Of a DNA stretch of 64,000 nucleotides, positions 52,184 to 61,120 are shown piece after piece. A program made the translations under genes and the position numbers. Origin of the DNA: Allomesorhizobium sp043769475 (lineage in GTDB: Bacteria; Pseudomonadota; Alphaproteobacteria; Rhizobiales; Rhizobiaceae); contig NZ_CP171729.1 in the NCBI RefSeq assembly GCF_043769475.1, positions 1,302,001 through 1,366,000 of the forward strand, given 5' to 3'. Within the stretch, counting starts at the first letter, position 1. Every line of letters begins with the position of its first letter. Under the pieces are notes generated by a model. The model searched no databases, was not told the DNA's origin, and saw nothing but the letters and a program-made list of their open reading frames with translations.

Positions 52184-52734
52184 ATGTTCGTCGCGGCCCG
52201 CTGGGGTTTTGTGACCAAGACGGGCGGACTGATCGTTAACGCCCGCTCCGAAACGGTCGCGACCAACGGTCTGTTCAAGCACGCGTACCAGCAGCGACGG
52301 GCACTGATGCCCATCGACGGCTTTTTTGAGTGGAAGGACATTTTCGGGACCGGCAAGGACAAGCAGCCTTACGCCATCGCGCTGAAATCTGGCGAGCCGT
52401 TCGCGCTGGCGGCGATATGCGATGATTGGCGCGATCCGAAAACCGGCGAACTGGTCAAGACCTTCACGGTACTGACGTGCGAGCCGAACGAGATGATGGC
52501 GACGATCCACAATCGCATGCCGGTGGTATTGCACAGAGGGGATTACGAGCGCTGGCTTATGGACCCGGACCCAGCCGATCTGATGAAGCCGTTCCGGCAG
52601 ACCTGATGACCATGTGGCGGATCGACCGGAAGGTTGGCAACTACAAGAACGATTCGCCGGACATTCTTGATCCTGTCGAGGAGATTCGCGAGGATTTGTT
52701 CGACCTGCAATCGAAGGGAGACACACGGATGTGA
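52184..52734 (+). pseudogene. SRAP-domain (YedK/HMCES) peptidase remnant
   Basis: AARWGFVTKTGG, NARSETVATNGLFKHAYQQRRALMPIDGFFEWKDI and FTVLTCEPNEMMATIHNRMPVVL are the SRAP core with its conserved Asn-Ala-Arg-x-Glu and His. The first 60 or so residues, including the catalytic Cys2 that bonds abasic DNA, are missing; the sequence begins where the tRNA-Pro remnant ends. A one-base deletion near 52593 (TTCCGG) ends the frame; on adding a C it continues PADLMTMWRIDRKVGNYKNDSPDILD. It is therefore doubly broken. Confidence 0.8.
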
Positions 52735-52840
52735 CGTCTCCGTTCTGAAATTTCGGCTCACTCGCTCGACCAGCGCCGCAAAGACCACCGGGGCGAGTGA
52801 TCCACACACGAATTAAGTCAGAAAGGGCCAGATCCGGTGT

Positions 52841-53075
52841 ATGATCGACCCGATGGCCGAGCAAAGAGACTTCTGGGCGAAAGTCGTGATTGACTGGGTT
52901 GATAGCCGCTCTTGCTACATTCGGAGGGGTGTTGAAGGAGTGCGGGCTAAAGATCCCTCCAATCGTGACTGACCAAACGGTAGTCGACCCACCTGTGACG
53001 CCCCAAACGGAATCGGACCAGGCGCCAGCATCGATACGCGAGATCACAGGAAACCGCAGCTTGTTGGAAAGGTGA
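52841..53075 (+). pseudogene. Doubtful small hypothetical gene, possibly frameshifted
   Basis: One frame starts MIDPMAEQRDFWAKVVIDWV, and another continues as TGLIAALATFGGVLKECGLKIPPIVTD and ends GNRSLLER. Joined, they would give a short protein with one hydrophobic segment, like a phage holin or a small membrane protein. There is no convincing ribosome site, and the join requires another one-base change. I do not recognise a family. Confidence 0.25.
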
Positions 53076-53200
53076 CTGGCCGTCCTGGTTTTTGTTGGTT
53101 CCGACGACGGGCGGGTGGCGACAATTACGTGGGACGCTGTCCGGCGCAGAGCCCTTAACCCGCGCGGAAATTAATGAGCCAAAGGGAACGGCGGGATGAT

Positions 53201-53491
53201 CTAATCGGCGGGTTTCTTGCGTCCCACGATCCATGTTGGAGGCTCGCTCGCAGGCGGCTTGTACCCCGGATGCTGGTCGAACGTCGGGGTCCGCATCCAA
53301 GGCGCTCTATCCCCCGTGACTGCCTCAATGGCTGTGACGATTGCCCGATTCAATTCTGTCAGCGCGTGGGAATGGTTGCATGAGGGAGCTATTACCGGAG
53401 CGCAGCAGGCGCTGTGCAGTTCCGTCGCCGCCTTCCTGAAACGTTCGATTTCTGGCTGGGTGAGGTAGGTAAGCTTCTTACGCCTGGACAT
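53201..53491 (-). CDS. Hypothetical protein, 96 aa
   Basis: MSRRKKLTYLTQPEIERFRKAATELHSACCAP opens a helical region with a Cys pair, followed by HSHALTELNRAIVTAIEAVTGDRAPWM and a Pro-rich end. GGAG lies 6-7 bases upstream of the ATG. No known family; codon use is acceptable for a real gene in an accessory segment. Confidence 0.5.
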   Translation of the reverse strand: MSRRKKLTYLTQPEIERFRKAATELHSACCAPVIAPSCNHSHALTELNRAIVTAIEAVTGDRAPWMRTPTFDQHPGYKPPASEPPTWIVGRKKPAD

Positions 53492-53721
53492 GGCTATCTC
53501 CGATGGGGTGAGAATCGCCGCACTAGGACATTATTCCTCAAGGCGGACCGGCACGCCAGAGCAGAATGAAGGATGCTGTAACAACGCGTTTGGCCAGGCG
53601 GATCGCACGGCGAATTGAACACCTGAGTTCCTCCGCCCGGTGTATATAAGGCATTCCTAATGCGCCCACGGATTGGTGGGCAGACGAACATCATAGCGTT
53701 GGGCAAAGGGAGGATGTTCCA

Positions 53722-53922
53722 GTGTGGCTAACACTAACCGATGAGAAGAATAGGCGGCTGACGATCAACTTTGGCAATGTTTTGGCGTTTCAAGCTAACG
53801 AGAAAGAAACGGCAACACTAATTCATACAATGGGGAGGAATGTGGAAAAGAACTACTGGTACACCGTCAAGGAGACTCCTGATGAGATATTGGGCATGGT
53901 CACCCAGAAGGTGGAACGATAA
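53722..53922 (+). CDS. Hypothetical protein, 66 aa, strand-rich
   Basis: The frame starts GTG-WLTLTDEKNRRLTINFGNVLAFQANEKETATLIH and continues NYWYTVKETPDEILGMVTQKVER. The pattern of strands followed by a helix of the form VKE-PDEIL resembles small FlbD/YlzI-like proteins, but similarity is weak. AGGGAGG lies about 10 bases before the GTG. Lower GC than the core genes. Confidence 0.5.
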   Translation: MWLTLTDEKNRRLTINFGNVLAFQANEKETATLIHTMGRNVEKNYWYTVKETPDEILGMVTQKVER

Positions 53923-54011
53923 GAGGTGCAAAGGTCAGCACCCGAACGATCCCAAAGGCCGTGAAGCGCAAGCGGCGGTAAGCCCGTTCACGTAGAAAGG
54001 ATATTCCTACC

Positions 54012-54215
54012 ATGAGCGATGCGCCTATGCCGGTCACCGGCTTCGCCATGGACGTCGCGATGTCTGAAGACGGCCAGACAATGGTTGCCTTGCTCACGCT
54101 GGAGACCGGCGAATTGACCTTCGAATTCGCAATCAACGAGGACGGCGCCCTAGCGATGGTCGGAAACCTGCAGCAGTTCCTCGATATGGCGCAGTCGGGC
54201 GGCAGAGCCAATTGA
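54012..54215 (+). CDS. Hypothetical protein, 67 aa
   Basis: MSDAPMPVTGFAMDVAMSEDGQTMVALLTLETGELTFEFAINEDGALAMVGNLQQFLDMAQSGGRAN is acidic and strand-rich; a compact beta protein is likely. AAGGA lies before the start, and a strong terminator follows 28 bases after the stop, which supports a real gene. Family unknown. Confidence 0.6.
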   Translation: MSDAPMPVTGFAMDVAMSEDGQTMVALLTLETGELTFEFAINEDGALAMVGNLQQFLDMAQSGGRAN

Positions 54216-54242
54216 TCAGCGGCGAGCTTAAGGCCCCACACA

Positions 54243-54278
54243 AAACCCGCCGCGCTGTCACCAATGCGCGGCGGGTTT
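54243..54278. terminator. Bidirectional hairpin terminator
   Basis: AAACCCGCCGCGC pairs perfectly over 13 bases with GCGCGGCGGGTTT around a 10-base loop. It separates the plus-strand gene from the convergent membrane protein. T-runs are short (3), so efficiency is uncertain. Confidence 0.75.
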
Positions 54279-54316
54279 GGTGTTCAGGTTCGGGGCCGGT
54301 CTAAGCGACCATTCTG

Positions 54317-54613
54317 TTACTGAGCCGGTGCCGGTGCCGGTGCCGGCGCGGGTGCTGCCGGTGCCGGTGCATCTGGCGTCGCTGTTGTGGGCGCATCCGG
54401 CGTTGCCGGTGCCTCTACGTTCGGCGTTGCTGGTGCTTCGACATTTGGCGCTTCAATATTGACATTGGTGTCTCGAGCGCCTGTGAATATGTCGGTTCCA
54501 AAGAACAGGAACAGTAAGATCACGGCAGCGGCGATTATAGCGACCGCCGCTACAACACCGCCGCTACCACTTTGGACGACTGTGGTGTTTCGATCGTCGT
54601 CAGGGTAAGCCAT
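54317..54613 (-). CDS. Single-pass membrane protein with Pro/Ala/Thr repeat tail
   Basis: The protein of about 98 residues starts MAYPDDDRNTTVVQSGSGGV, has one membrane helix (AAVAIIAAAVILLFLFF), then VNIEAPNVEAPATPNVEAPATPDAP and a low-complexity PAPAPA tail. NVEAPATP is an imperfect repeat. GGAGAGAG precedes the ATG at 54613. The tail probably lies in the periplasm. Function unknown; similar small proteins are found in rhizobia. The repeat may vary between strains. Confidence 0.6.
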   Translation of the reverse strand: MAYPDDDRNTTVVQSGSGGVVAAVAIIAAAVILLFLFFGTDIFTGARDTNVNIEAPNVEAPATPNVEAPATPDAPTTATPDAPAPAAPAPAPAPAPAQ

Positions 54614-55111
54614 CGTCTCTCTCCTATTGCAGTTTAGGTGCAAGACAAACGGACATCGTCTGTTTTTTGTTCCAGTTTCGATCTTTCGGATAGGGCCTGC
54701 CTACTGTGTAGGAACCAACCCCCTCGTCTAACAGTTCAAGATGTTAGTAGGCGACCCCATGAGAGCCGCCGCGAAGCCCGCTGCAGCCCCTGGTACTCCT
54801 CATGCAGCGGGCTTCATTGATTCTGGCACCCAAGAAATCGCCGGATCGTCTTTTGTGCTGAGCCGCCGGCCGAGCCGCTTTTAGTTTCCCACCGAAACAA
54901 ATCGCCACTACCGGTGCAGCCTGATTTGCCATATCAGCCGCGACGGGCGCTGCGGCTACCGTTTCGGCAACGGGCGGAGGCTTTCCAGGCAACGGCCGCC
55001 GCGTCCACCTTGGCCCGCCTTATGCGGGCTTTTTGTAGCCAGCCGCTGGCTACAGTGTGGCTAAAAACTTTGTAGCCATTTTGGGGGAGGCGGCTAACTC
55101 TTTGATTTGTT
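54614..55111. other. Gene-poor region before tRNA-Pro
   Basis: Apart from the hairpin at 54773 I see no supported gene. A minus-strand open frame (54744-54992) is Ala/Arg-rich without a ribosome site and is probably chance. Confidence 0.4.
54773..54815. other. Perfect long hairpin without T-run
   Basis: GAAGCCCGCTGCA and its exact complement TGCAGCGGGCTTC flank a 17-base loop. There is no T-run on either side, so it is not a standard terminator. It could be a structured RNA or a recombination-related site. Confidence 0.5.
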
Positions 55112-55188
<77 letters not shown>

Positions 55189-55313
55189 GACCGCGAAAAC
55201 CCCTATATTCTGAATGGTTGCCGCGCAAGAGCGAAAGTGCCTTTGATTGACAAATCGGACAAAGGCGACCGGCGTCAGCCTGATCTGGAGGAAGCTACGC
55301 GGCCCGAAAACTG

Positions 55314-55439
55314 CTATTTCGGCAGATCATCGTCCGCGCGGATGACATCCTCTGGCGGAATAAGCAAAGCCTGCTCCCTCTGGTATCTTGCCCAGGTTGG
55401 CGACAGGTAAGCCAGAACAGCTTCCATCAGTTTGAACAT
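55314..55439 (-). CDS. Small hypothetical protein, 41 aa
   Basis: MFKLMEAVLAYLSPTWARYQREQALLIPPEDVIRADDDLPK has an amphipathic N-terminal helix and an acidic end. AAGGA lies 9 bases before the ATG. No family is recognised; it is too short for standard gene calling. It sits between tRNA-Pro and the polysaccharide cluster. Confidence 0.4.
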   Translation of the reverse strand: MFKLMEAVLAYLSPTWARYQREQALLIPPEDVIRADDDLPK

Positions 55440-55531
55440 CGAACCACATCCTTGATGTGTTCGTAGCCAACTTCAAAACCGCTATGATGTTCCTGTTAAT
55501 TGCTAAGTACCGCAGCGCGTGATTACGCCCT

Positions 55532-56761
55532 TCAGCGAGGCGCGCCGCGCTGGTGGCGGTATTCGAGGCCCATGCCGCCCCAGATCAGGCCAACGAGCAG
55601 GTAAAAATGCCGCCAGTGGTCGGTGTCGATGACGGTGCCAAGCGCGATGTGGCCGACGAACACGACATAGGCGCAGAGCACGTAGGGCTGCCAGGGCCGG
55701 TTGCGGAACAGGATGCGGAAGCCGCCGGCAAGCGTCCAGCCGATCAGGATGACGTAGGAAGCAAAGCCCAGCCAGCCATAGTCGAGCAGCGCCTTCAGCC
55801 AGATGTCGTGCGTGTCCTCGCCGAGCATCTGGCCGAAGACCAGCGGACCGATGCCGAAGGGGTGCTCCATCGCCATCAGGAAGCCGATCCCGAAGCGGGC
55901 GAAGCGCCCGAGGCGCGCGCTGTCATAATCCTGGACCAGTTGCGCGCGGGCGGTGAACAGTTCCGCAATGGCCGGAATCTGCAGCGCGACCAGCAAGGCT
56001 ACGACCAGCAGCACAGCCGCGGCGAGGCTCATGGCGACGATGCGCAGCCGGAAGGAGCCGCTCGAACTCTGCATGAACAGCGCTGCGGCCAGCAGCATTG
56101 CCGATGCGCCGAACAGCCCCCATGCCCCGCGCGAGAAGGAGAGGAAGATGCCGCCCACGATGATGAGCAGCGGCACGGCGTAAAACGCCATCTTGGCGGG
56201 GCTGCCGGTCAGCAGGCGGTAGAGCAGGTAGATGCCCGGCAACGTCAGGAACGGGCCGAACACGTTCGGATCCTGGAAAGCGCCGGCGGCGCGCTCGAAT
56301 TTGGTGAACATCTCGGCACTCGGAAAGGCATGGAAATAACCCAGGATGCCGAGTGCGGCGGTGCCGATGGCGGCTGTGATCCAGGTGAGGAAGATGACGC
56401 GGTAGAGGCCGGGCTGCCGTTCGACCGCCGCGGCGAAGAAAACCGCGGTGAGCGCCAGGAACAGCGACACGGCGATGTAGAGCGGTGCGTCCTTCAGTTC
56501 CGACATCTGCGTCATGGCGATCATGCCGCCTATGTTGAAGGCGACGAGAAACACCAGCAGCGGCGCGACCGTGCGCGATATGCGCAGGCCGAACAGCGCC
56601 CACACCGCTATCAGCCCGGCCATGTAGAGCTCGTAGGGAGCCGGCTCCCGGATGACGAAGCCGGAGAGCAGCACGCCAAGCGAGATGGCGCCGGCTGAGA
56701 TCAGCGCGACGAGCTTCGCGTTGACCGCCTCGCGCGGCAGTTCATGCGCGAGCGCGCTCAA
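55532..56761 (-). CDS. O-antigen ligase/polymerase family membrane protein (ExoQ/Wzy-like)
   Basis: A 409-residue protein with about 11 membrane segments, for example LVALISAGAISLGVLLSGFVI and FILTIWITAAIG-type helices in the middle. The Wzy_C region is FRKFERAAGAFQDPNVFGPFL-like, followed by SFSRGAWGLFGASAMLLAAALF and the loop HPFGIGPLVFGQMLGEDTHDIWLKALLDYGWLGF with the conserved His. It polymerises repeat units or ligates polysaccharide on the outer face of the inner membrane. The stop/start overlap with the priming transferase gene is 4 bases. Confidence 0.85.
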   Translation of the reverse strand: MSALAHELPREAVNAKLVALISAGAISLGVLLSGFVIREPAPYELYMAGLIAVWALFGLRISRTVAPLLVFLVAFNIGGMIAMTQMSELKDAPLYIAVSLFLALTAVFFAAAVERQPGLYRVIFLTWITAAIGTAALGILGYFHAFPSAEMFTKFERAAGAFQDPNVFGPFLTLPGIYLLYRLLTGSPAKMAFYAVPLLIIVGGIFLSFSRGAWGLFGASAMLLAAALFMQSSSGSFRLRIVAMSLAAAVLLVVALLVALQIPAIAELFTARAQLVQDYDSARLGRFARFGIGFLMAMEHPFGIGPLVFGQMLGEDTHDIWLKALLDYGWLGFASYVILIGWTLAGGFRILFRNRPWQPYVLCAYVVFVGHIALGTVIDTDHWRHFYLLVGLIWGGMGLEYRHQRGAPR

Positions 56762-58290
56762 TAGGCGTTTTCCGTGTTGAGCAGCCGTATCGGCGTCAGG
56801 AGCAGGATCTTCAGGTCGAACCAGAGCGACCAGTTCTCGATGTAGTAGAGGTCGTATTCGGTGCGCATCCGGATCTTCTCGTCCGTGTCCATCTCGCCGC
56901 GCCAGCCATTGATCTGCGCCCAGCCGGTCACGCCGGGTTTCACCCGGTGGCGCGCGAAATAGCCGTCGACCACCTCGTTGTAGAGAAGGTTGTGGGATTG
57001 CGCCGCGATTGCGTGGGGACGCGGACCGACGAGCGACAGCGACCCGAACAGCGCGTTGAAGAATTGCGGCAGCTCGTCGATCGAGGTCTTGCGGATGATG
57101 CGGCCGACGCGGGTGACGCGAGGATCGTTTTTGGTGACCGCCTGTTTCGCGCTGGGATCGGACAGCTCAGTATACATGGAGCGGAACTTATAGACCTCGA
57201 TGACCTCGTTGTTGAAGCCGTGCCGCTTCTGCCGGAAGATCACCGGGCCCTTGCTGTCGAGTTTTATCGCGATCGCCGTGGCAAGCATCACCGGAGAGAA
57301 AAGGGCGATGCCGACAAGGCTGAGCACGATGTCGAAAGCGCGCTTGGCGACCGAGTCCCAGTCGTTGATCGGCTTGTCGAAAATATCGAGCATCGGCACC
57401 GAGCCGATGTAGGAATAGGAGCGCGGGCGGAACTGTAACTGGTTGGAATGCGCCGAAAGGCGGATGTCGACCGGCAACACCCAGAGCTTCTTGAGCAGCG
57501 CTAGCACTCGCGTTTCGGCAGTGATCGGCAGCGCCACGATCAGCATGTCAATGCGCGCGATGCGCGCGAACTCGATGAGCTCGGCGATATTGCCGAGCTT
57601 GGGATAGCCGGCCACGATCGGCGGCGAACGCTTGTCGTCGCGGTCATCGAAGATGCCGCAGATGCGGATGTCGTTGTAGGGCTGCTGCTCGACCGAGCGG
57701 ATCAGCGCTTCGGCGGTCTTGCCGCCGCCGACGATGACGGCGCGCCGCTCCATAGCGCCGTTGCGCGCCCAGCGCCGGATCAAGTTCGCCAGTACCAGCC
57801 GGAGGGCAAGGATCAGCGCCAGGCCGATGACGAACCAGCCGCCGAACAGCAGGCGCGAAAATTCGCCTGAGATCTTCAGGAAGAATCCGGCCAGCGCCAA
57901 CAGTGCGAAGGCGCCGGACCACACCAGCAATATGCGGCCGAGGCTGCGCATCGGGCGCATCAGCGCCTGCACCTGGTAGCAGTCGCTCAGTTCGAGAAGG
58001 ATGACGGTGGCCAGCGAGGCGGCCGCAATCACCGCCGCATACTGCCAGAAGAGGTGGGTGTTCAACCCGACACGATAGGCGAACAGTACGAAGCCCGACG
58101 AAAACAGCAGCGCGAATTCGACGAGGCGAAGCACGCCGCTGACCATGATCGGGGACATGGTGTCGCGGCGGTATTGCGAGGCGACCTGCCGGGCGACCTT
58201 GTTCAGCCGGCCGGCCGATTCGGCGCCGCCGCCGTCAAGCTTCCTCACCGCATCCAGCGAAAAACGATTTGCGGGGTCGATTTCGTTCAT
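56758..58290 (-). CDS. Undecaprenyl-phosphate sugar phosphotransferase (priming glycosyltransferase)
   Basis: A 510-residue polyprenyl-phosphate hexose-1-phosphate transferase of the WcaJ/GumD class. Four N-terminal membrane helices (LVEFALLFSSGFVLFAYRVG and others) precede a CoA-binding-like domain (RAVIVGGGKTAEALIRSV), then the catalytic domain from KRAFDIVLSLVGIALFSPVML with VIFRQKRHGFNNEVIEVYKFRSM, SIDELPQFFNALFGSLSLVGPRP and KPGVTGWAQINGWRGE. It adds the first sugar phosphate to undecaprenyl phosphate. Sugar is probably glucose or galactose. Confidence 0.92.
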   Translation of the reverse strand: MNEIDPANRFSLDAVRKLDGGGAESAGRLNKVARQVASQYRRDTMSPIMVSGVLRLVEFALLFSSGFVLFAYRVGLNTHLFWQYAAVIAAASLATVILLELSDCYQVQALMRPMRSLGRILLVWSGAFALLALAGFFLKISGEFSRLLFGGWFVIGLALILALRLVLANLIRRWARNGAMERRAVIVGGGKTAEALIRSVEQQPYNDIRICGIFDDRDDKRSPPIVAGYPKLGNIAELIEFARIARIDMLIVALPITAETRVLALLKKLWVLPVDIRLSAHSNQLQFRPRSYSYIGSVPMLDIFDKPINDWDSVAKRAFDIVLSLVGIALFSPVMLATAIAIKLDSKGPVIFRQKRHGFNNEVIEVYKFRSMYTELSDPSAKQAVTKNDPRVTRVGRIIRKTSIDELPQFFNALFGSLSLVGPRPHAIAAQSHNLLYNEVVDGYFARHRVKPGVTGWAQINGWRGEMDTDEKIRMRTEYDLYYIENWSLWFDLKILLLTPIRLLNTENAY

Positions 58291-58412
58291 TGACCACGAT
58301 CCACAGTTGCTGCAGCTCTTAACAAAGAGCAGCTAAGAAACCTTTAGATCGGTGGTCGCTTTGGATCGGTTTGGAGGTCAGCTTCTGCCCAGCGCGGCGA
58401 AATAGGGACCGT

Positions 58413-58997
58413 TCAATAGCTCCTACCGACAGTCATCGCAGTCCGGAACTCGGCGTCGTCATCGATGAACGCAGCCTCGGGACCGGCGCCGACCGCATCG
58501 AAGAACCGGCTGACAAAGCAACGAAAAGCGGCGCAGAGCGCGATGTCACAGATCTGCTGGTCGGTGAACCCCGCTGATCGCAATCCATCGATATCGCTCT
58601 CGGCAATCCCGGAAGCATTCAGGACGATCTTTTCCGCATAAGCCAGCATCGCGACTTCCTTGTCCGACAGGCCCGCAGTTCGGAAATCCCGATGAACTGC
58701 GAGGACGGCTTGCTTCGATCCAAGGTCGCCGATCAGTTGCTGGCTGTAGACATAGGCGCAATAGGTGGATGGGACATGTTTTGCGGCGACAAGCGTGATC
58801 AGTCGCCATTCGCGGACGCCAAGTGAAAATCCAGCTCGTATCTTGTTCGAGAAATCCGTATAGATCGGCAGCAGATCGGGGCGGGCGGTAAAGCATTGCG
58901 TTGCCGCCATTATGAATCCGAGTTGCGATTTCTGCTTCTCGTAGATTTCTGCGACCCCGCCGATTGCGTCATCTTCTGCAATTGTCCGCAAAAACAT
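58413..58997 (-). CDS. Carboxymuconolactone decarboxylase/AhpD-like protein
   Basis: A 194-residue helical protein of the AhpD-like superfamily: REWRLITLVAAKHVPSTYCAYVYSQQLI and LSDKEVAMLAYAEKIVL. In AhpD the active-site motif is CxxC with a following His; here it reads S-T-Y-C-A-Y-V-Y, so the first Cys and the His are missing and peroxidase activity is unlikely. It lies within the polysaccharide cluster but probably is not part of it. The ATG at 58997 is preferred to a TTG 10 codons earlier because AAAGGA stands 9 bases before it. Confidence 0.75.
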   Translation of the reverse strand: MFLRTIAEDDAIGGVAEIYEKQKSQLGFIMAATQCFTARPDLLPIYTDFSNKIRAGFSLGVREWRLITLVAAKHVPSTYCAYVYSQQLIGDLGSKQAVLAVHRDFRTAGLSDKEVAMLAYAEKIVLNASGIAESDIDGLRSAGFTDQQICDIALCAAFRCFVSRFFDAVGAGPEAAFIDDDAEFRTAMTVGRSY

Positions 58998-59163
58998 CGT
59001 CGCTGTTCCTTTCAAGGGAGATGTCAACTACTGATTACGCAATGACGGACAAAGTTGCATTTCTTTTTTTCTGGAGACGATGCAGCCCTCGAATAAGCTA
59101 GCGCACGATCGAATTGCATCGGGCCTGGCGCCGGCTCGGTGGAAAGCCGAAGGGCCTTGGCGC

Positions 59164-60306
59164 TCACGTCGTGCGGCCGAGCGCGGCGAAATAGGCCTTC
59201 TCGATCGCCGAGGCCATGACATCGGCGCCGAACCGCGCCTTGAGTTCGGCGGGCGTCGGCATCAGCGCCCGGTAGGATGCCGGATCGGCCAGCGCCTGGG
59301 TCATTTTGCTGGCGAGTTCGCCGGCTTCGGGCTGGACGAGGACGGGCGAGCCTTCGCCGAAAATTTCGGGGATGCCGCCGACCGCCGTAGCGACGATCGG
59401 CAAGCCGGCGGCGAGCGCCTCCAGCACGATATAGGGCATCGCCTCGGCGCGGGAGGGCACTACGATCACCCGGCCCAATGCGAAGGCGCGGCGCGCCGGC
59501 ATCGGGGCGAGGAAGCGAACCCGGGCGGCGAGGCCGAGCCTGCCCGTTTCGGCCTTGTAGCGCGACAGATCCTCGCCGTCGCCGATCATGACGGCGGTCA
59601 CCTGACGGCCGAGCCGCGCCTCGACAGCCGGCAGGGCGTCGATGAAGAGGTCCGGACCCTTCAGGTCGCGCATCATGCCGATGTAGAGGAGATCGGCCGC
59701 GCCGGCTTTGAACGCCACGGGTTCGAATTCGGAGGCGGTGAGACCGTTATAGACCAGGCCATTGGGCGCGTGCGGCGGCCCGATCTTGCGGATGAAGGTG
59801 CGGCGCTCATAGCCGGAGACGAAGAGCAGGTGGTCGGTGAAGCGCTCCATCAGGCGTTCGAGCCCGAAAAACAGCTTTCCCGTCAGCGTGCCTTCATCAT
59901 AGTGCAGGCTGCCGCCATGCGGCGAATAAAGGCGGGCTACGCGAGACCTTGATACCCGCAACAGTGAACCGAACATCCGTGCATAGACGCCGCCCTTGGC
60001 GCCGTGGCCGTGCAGCACGTCCGGCTTCAATTCCTTGATAATCCTGTAGGTTCGCCAAGCCGCGGCTATGTCGCCCGGCCCGACATGGCGTTGCATGGGC
60101 GTGCGCCACACCCCGAGCGCCAGATTCTCCTTCATCTCGTCGAACAGGCGTTCCTCGAATTCGCCGCCGGTCGTCGAATCGCAGACGATGCCGACCGCGT
60201 GGCCCGCCGCCACCTGAGCCTGGGCCAGATCGCGCACATGCCGGAAGATGCCGCCGACCGGCGAGCGGAAGCAGTGAACGATGCGCAGGTTTTGCGTCAC
60301 CACCAC
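59164..60306 (-). CDS. Glycosyltransferase family 4
   Basis: A 380-residue GT-B enzyme. RIVHCFRSPVGGIFRHVRDLAQAQVAAGHAVGIV is the N-terminal acceptor-domain signature, and the donor domain has LLYIGMMRDLKGPDLFIDALP and the E-x7-E motif VVPSRAEAMPYIVLEALAAGLPIVATAVGG. It transfers a sugar from an NDP donor to the growing repeat unit at the cytoplasmic face. Linkage unknown. The start is one of three GTG codons; the preceding gene ends 10 bases upstream. Confidence 0.92.
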   Translation of the reverse strand: MVVTQNLRIVHCFRSPVGGIFRHVRDLAQAQVAAGHAVGIVCDSTTGGEFEERLFDEMKENLALGVWRTPMQRHVGPGDIAAAWRTYRIIKELKPDVLHGHGAKGGVYARMFGSLLRVSRSRVARLYSPHGGSLHYDEGTLTGKLFFGLERLMERFTDHLLFVSGYERRTFIRKIGPPHAPNGLVYNGLTASEFEPVAFKAGAADLLYIGMMRDLKGPDLFIDALPAVEARLGRQVTAVMIGDGEDLSRYKAETGRLGLAARVRFLAPMPARRAFALGRVIVVPSRAEAMPYIVLEALAAGLPIVATAVGGIPEIFGEGSPVLVQPEAGELASKMTQALADPASYRALMPTPAELKARFGADVMASAIEKAYFAALGRTT

Positions 60307-60316
60307 TCAGCCTGCT

Positions 60317-60880
60317 TCAGAACAGGCGTTCGCGCACATAGATGGTGTCTCCAGGCAGGAGCGGATCGGAGGTCAGCACCCTGCCGGTCATCACCTCGCC
60401 GTTTATGTCGCGGGTGACATCGACATTGGCCTGGTTGGCGCGCGGCGTGAAGCCGCCGGCGATCGCGACCGCCTTGTGGACGGTGAGGCCGGGAACATAG
60501 GAATACTGTCCGGCCGAGCCCACTTCGCCCATCACGAAGATCGGCCTGTATCGGTCGATCTCGACCGATACGTCGGGGTCGCGCAGAAACCCTTCCTGCA
60601 GCTTGGCGGCAAGGGCGGCTTCGACCTGCTGTGCGGTGTGTCCGCGCGCCGGCACGGCCCCGACCAGCGGAAAGGCGATATAGCCGGATTGATCGACGGC
60701 GTAGGTGTTGGTCAAGCCTTCCTGCTCGAATACGGTGACGCGAACGCGGTCGCCGGCGCCGAGCCGGTAGGGCTGGTCGAGAATTTCGTGGAACGCGGCG
60801 GGCGCGGGCCGGTAGCTCGAACACCCGGCGACCAGCAATGCGACGGCAAGCGCGTGGAAGACGGGCAGGGGTCTCTTCAT
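60317..60880 (-). CDS. Polysaccharide export lipoprotein (Wza-like)
   Basis: A 187-residue protein with a lipoprotein signal (FHALAVALLVAGCSS). The Poly_export domain (LGAGDRVRVTVFEQEGLTNTYAVDQSGYIAFPLVGAVPARGHTAQQVEAALAAKL) and a SLBB domain (IFVMGEVGSAGQYSYVPGLTVHKAVAIAGGFTPRANQ) follow. It would sit in the outer membrane or periplasm as the export channel subunit. It lacks the long C-terminal transmembrane helix of E. coli Wza and is therefore a short version. It diverges from the chain-length protein. Confidence 0.9.
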   Translation of the reverse strand: MKRPLPVFHALAVALLVAGCSSYRPAPAAFHEILDQPYRLGAGDRVRVTVFEQEGLTNTYAVDQSGYIAFPLVGAVPARGHTAQQVEAALAAKLQEGFLRDPDVSVEIDRYRPIFVMGEVGSAGQYSYVPGLTVHKAVAIAGGFTPRANQANVDVTRDINGEVMTGRVLTSDPLLPGDTIYVRERLF

Positions 60881-61120
60881 GGCCTTACACGTACCTTTGA
60901 CGATCTTCCCGGACGCGGTCGCCGGTAATCTTTGCTCGATGCGGTTATCGTCCCGTTAGGGTTAATGGCCGGTAAAGGCCGGCCTTCCGGGCGTAGAAAG
61001 CGCTGTATCGCGGGGGCGAACCAGAGCCGCCTGCCGTTCGGCGCGGGACGCCCAGGCATCTTAACCCCTGAGTTACCATAGTTGTTTACGGTGCCTCCAT
61101 TACATCCCGGAGTGGCAGGC

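Noticed and set aside
54744..54992. Open frame on the minus strand near the long hairpin
   Set aside because: It is Ala/Arg-rich, lacks a ribosome site and overlaps the hairpin; chance is more likely.
53201..55111. CRISPR array or integrase in the accessory segment
   Set aside because: No regularly spaced repeats and no recombinase motifs were seen.
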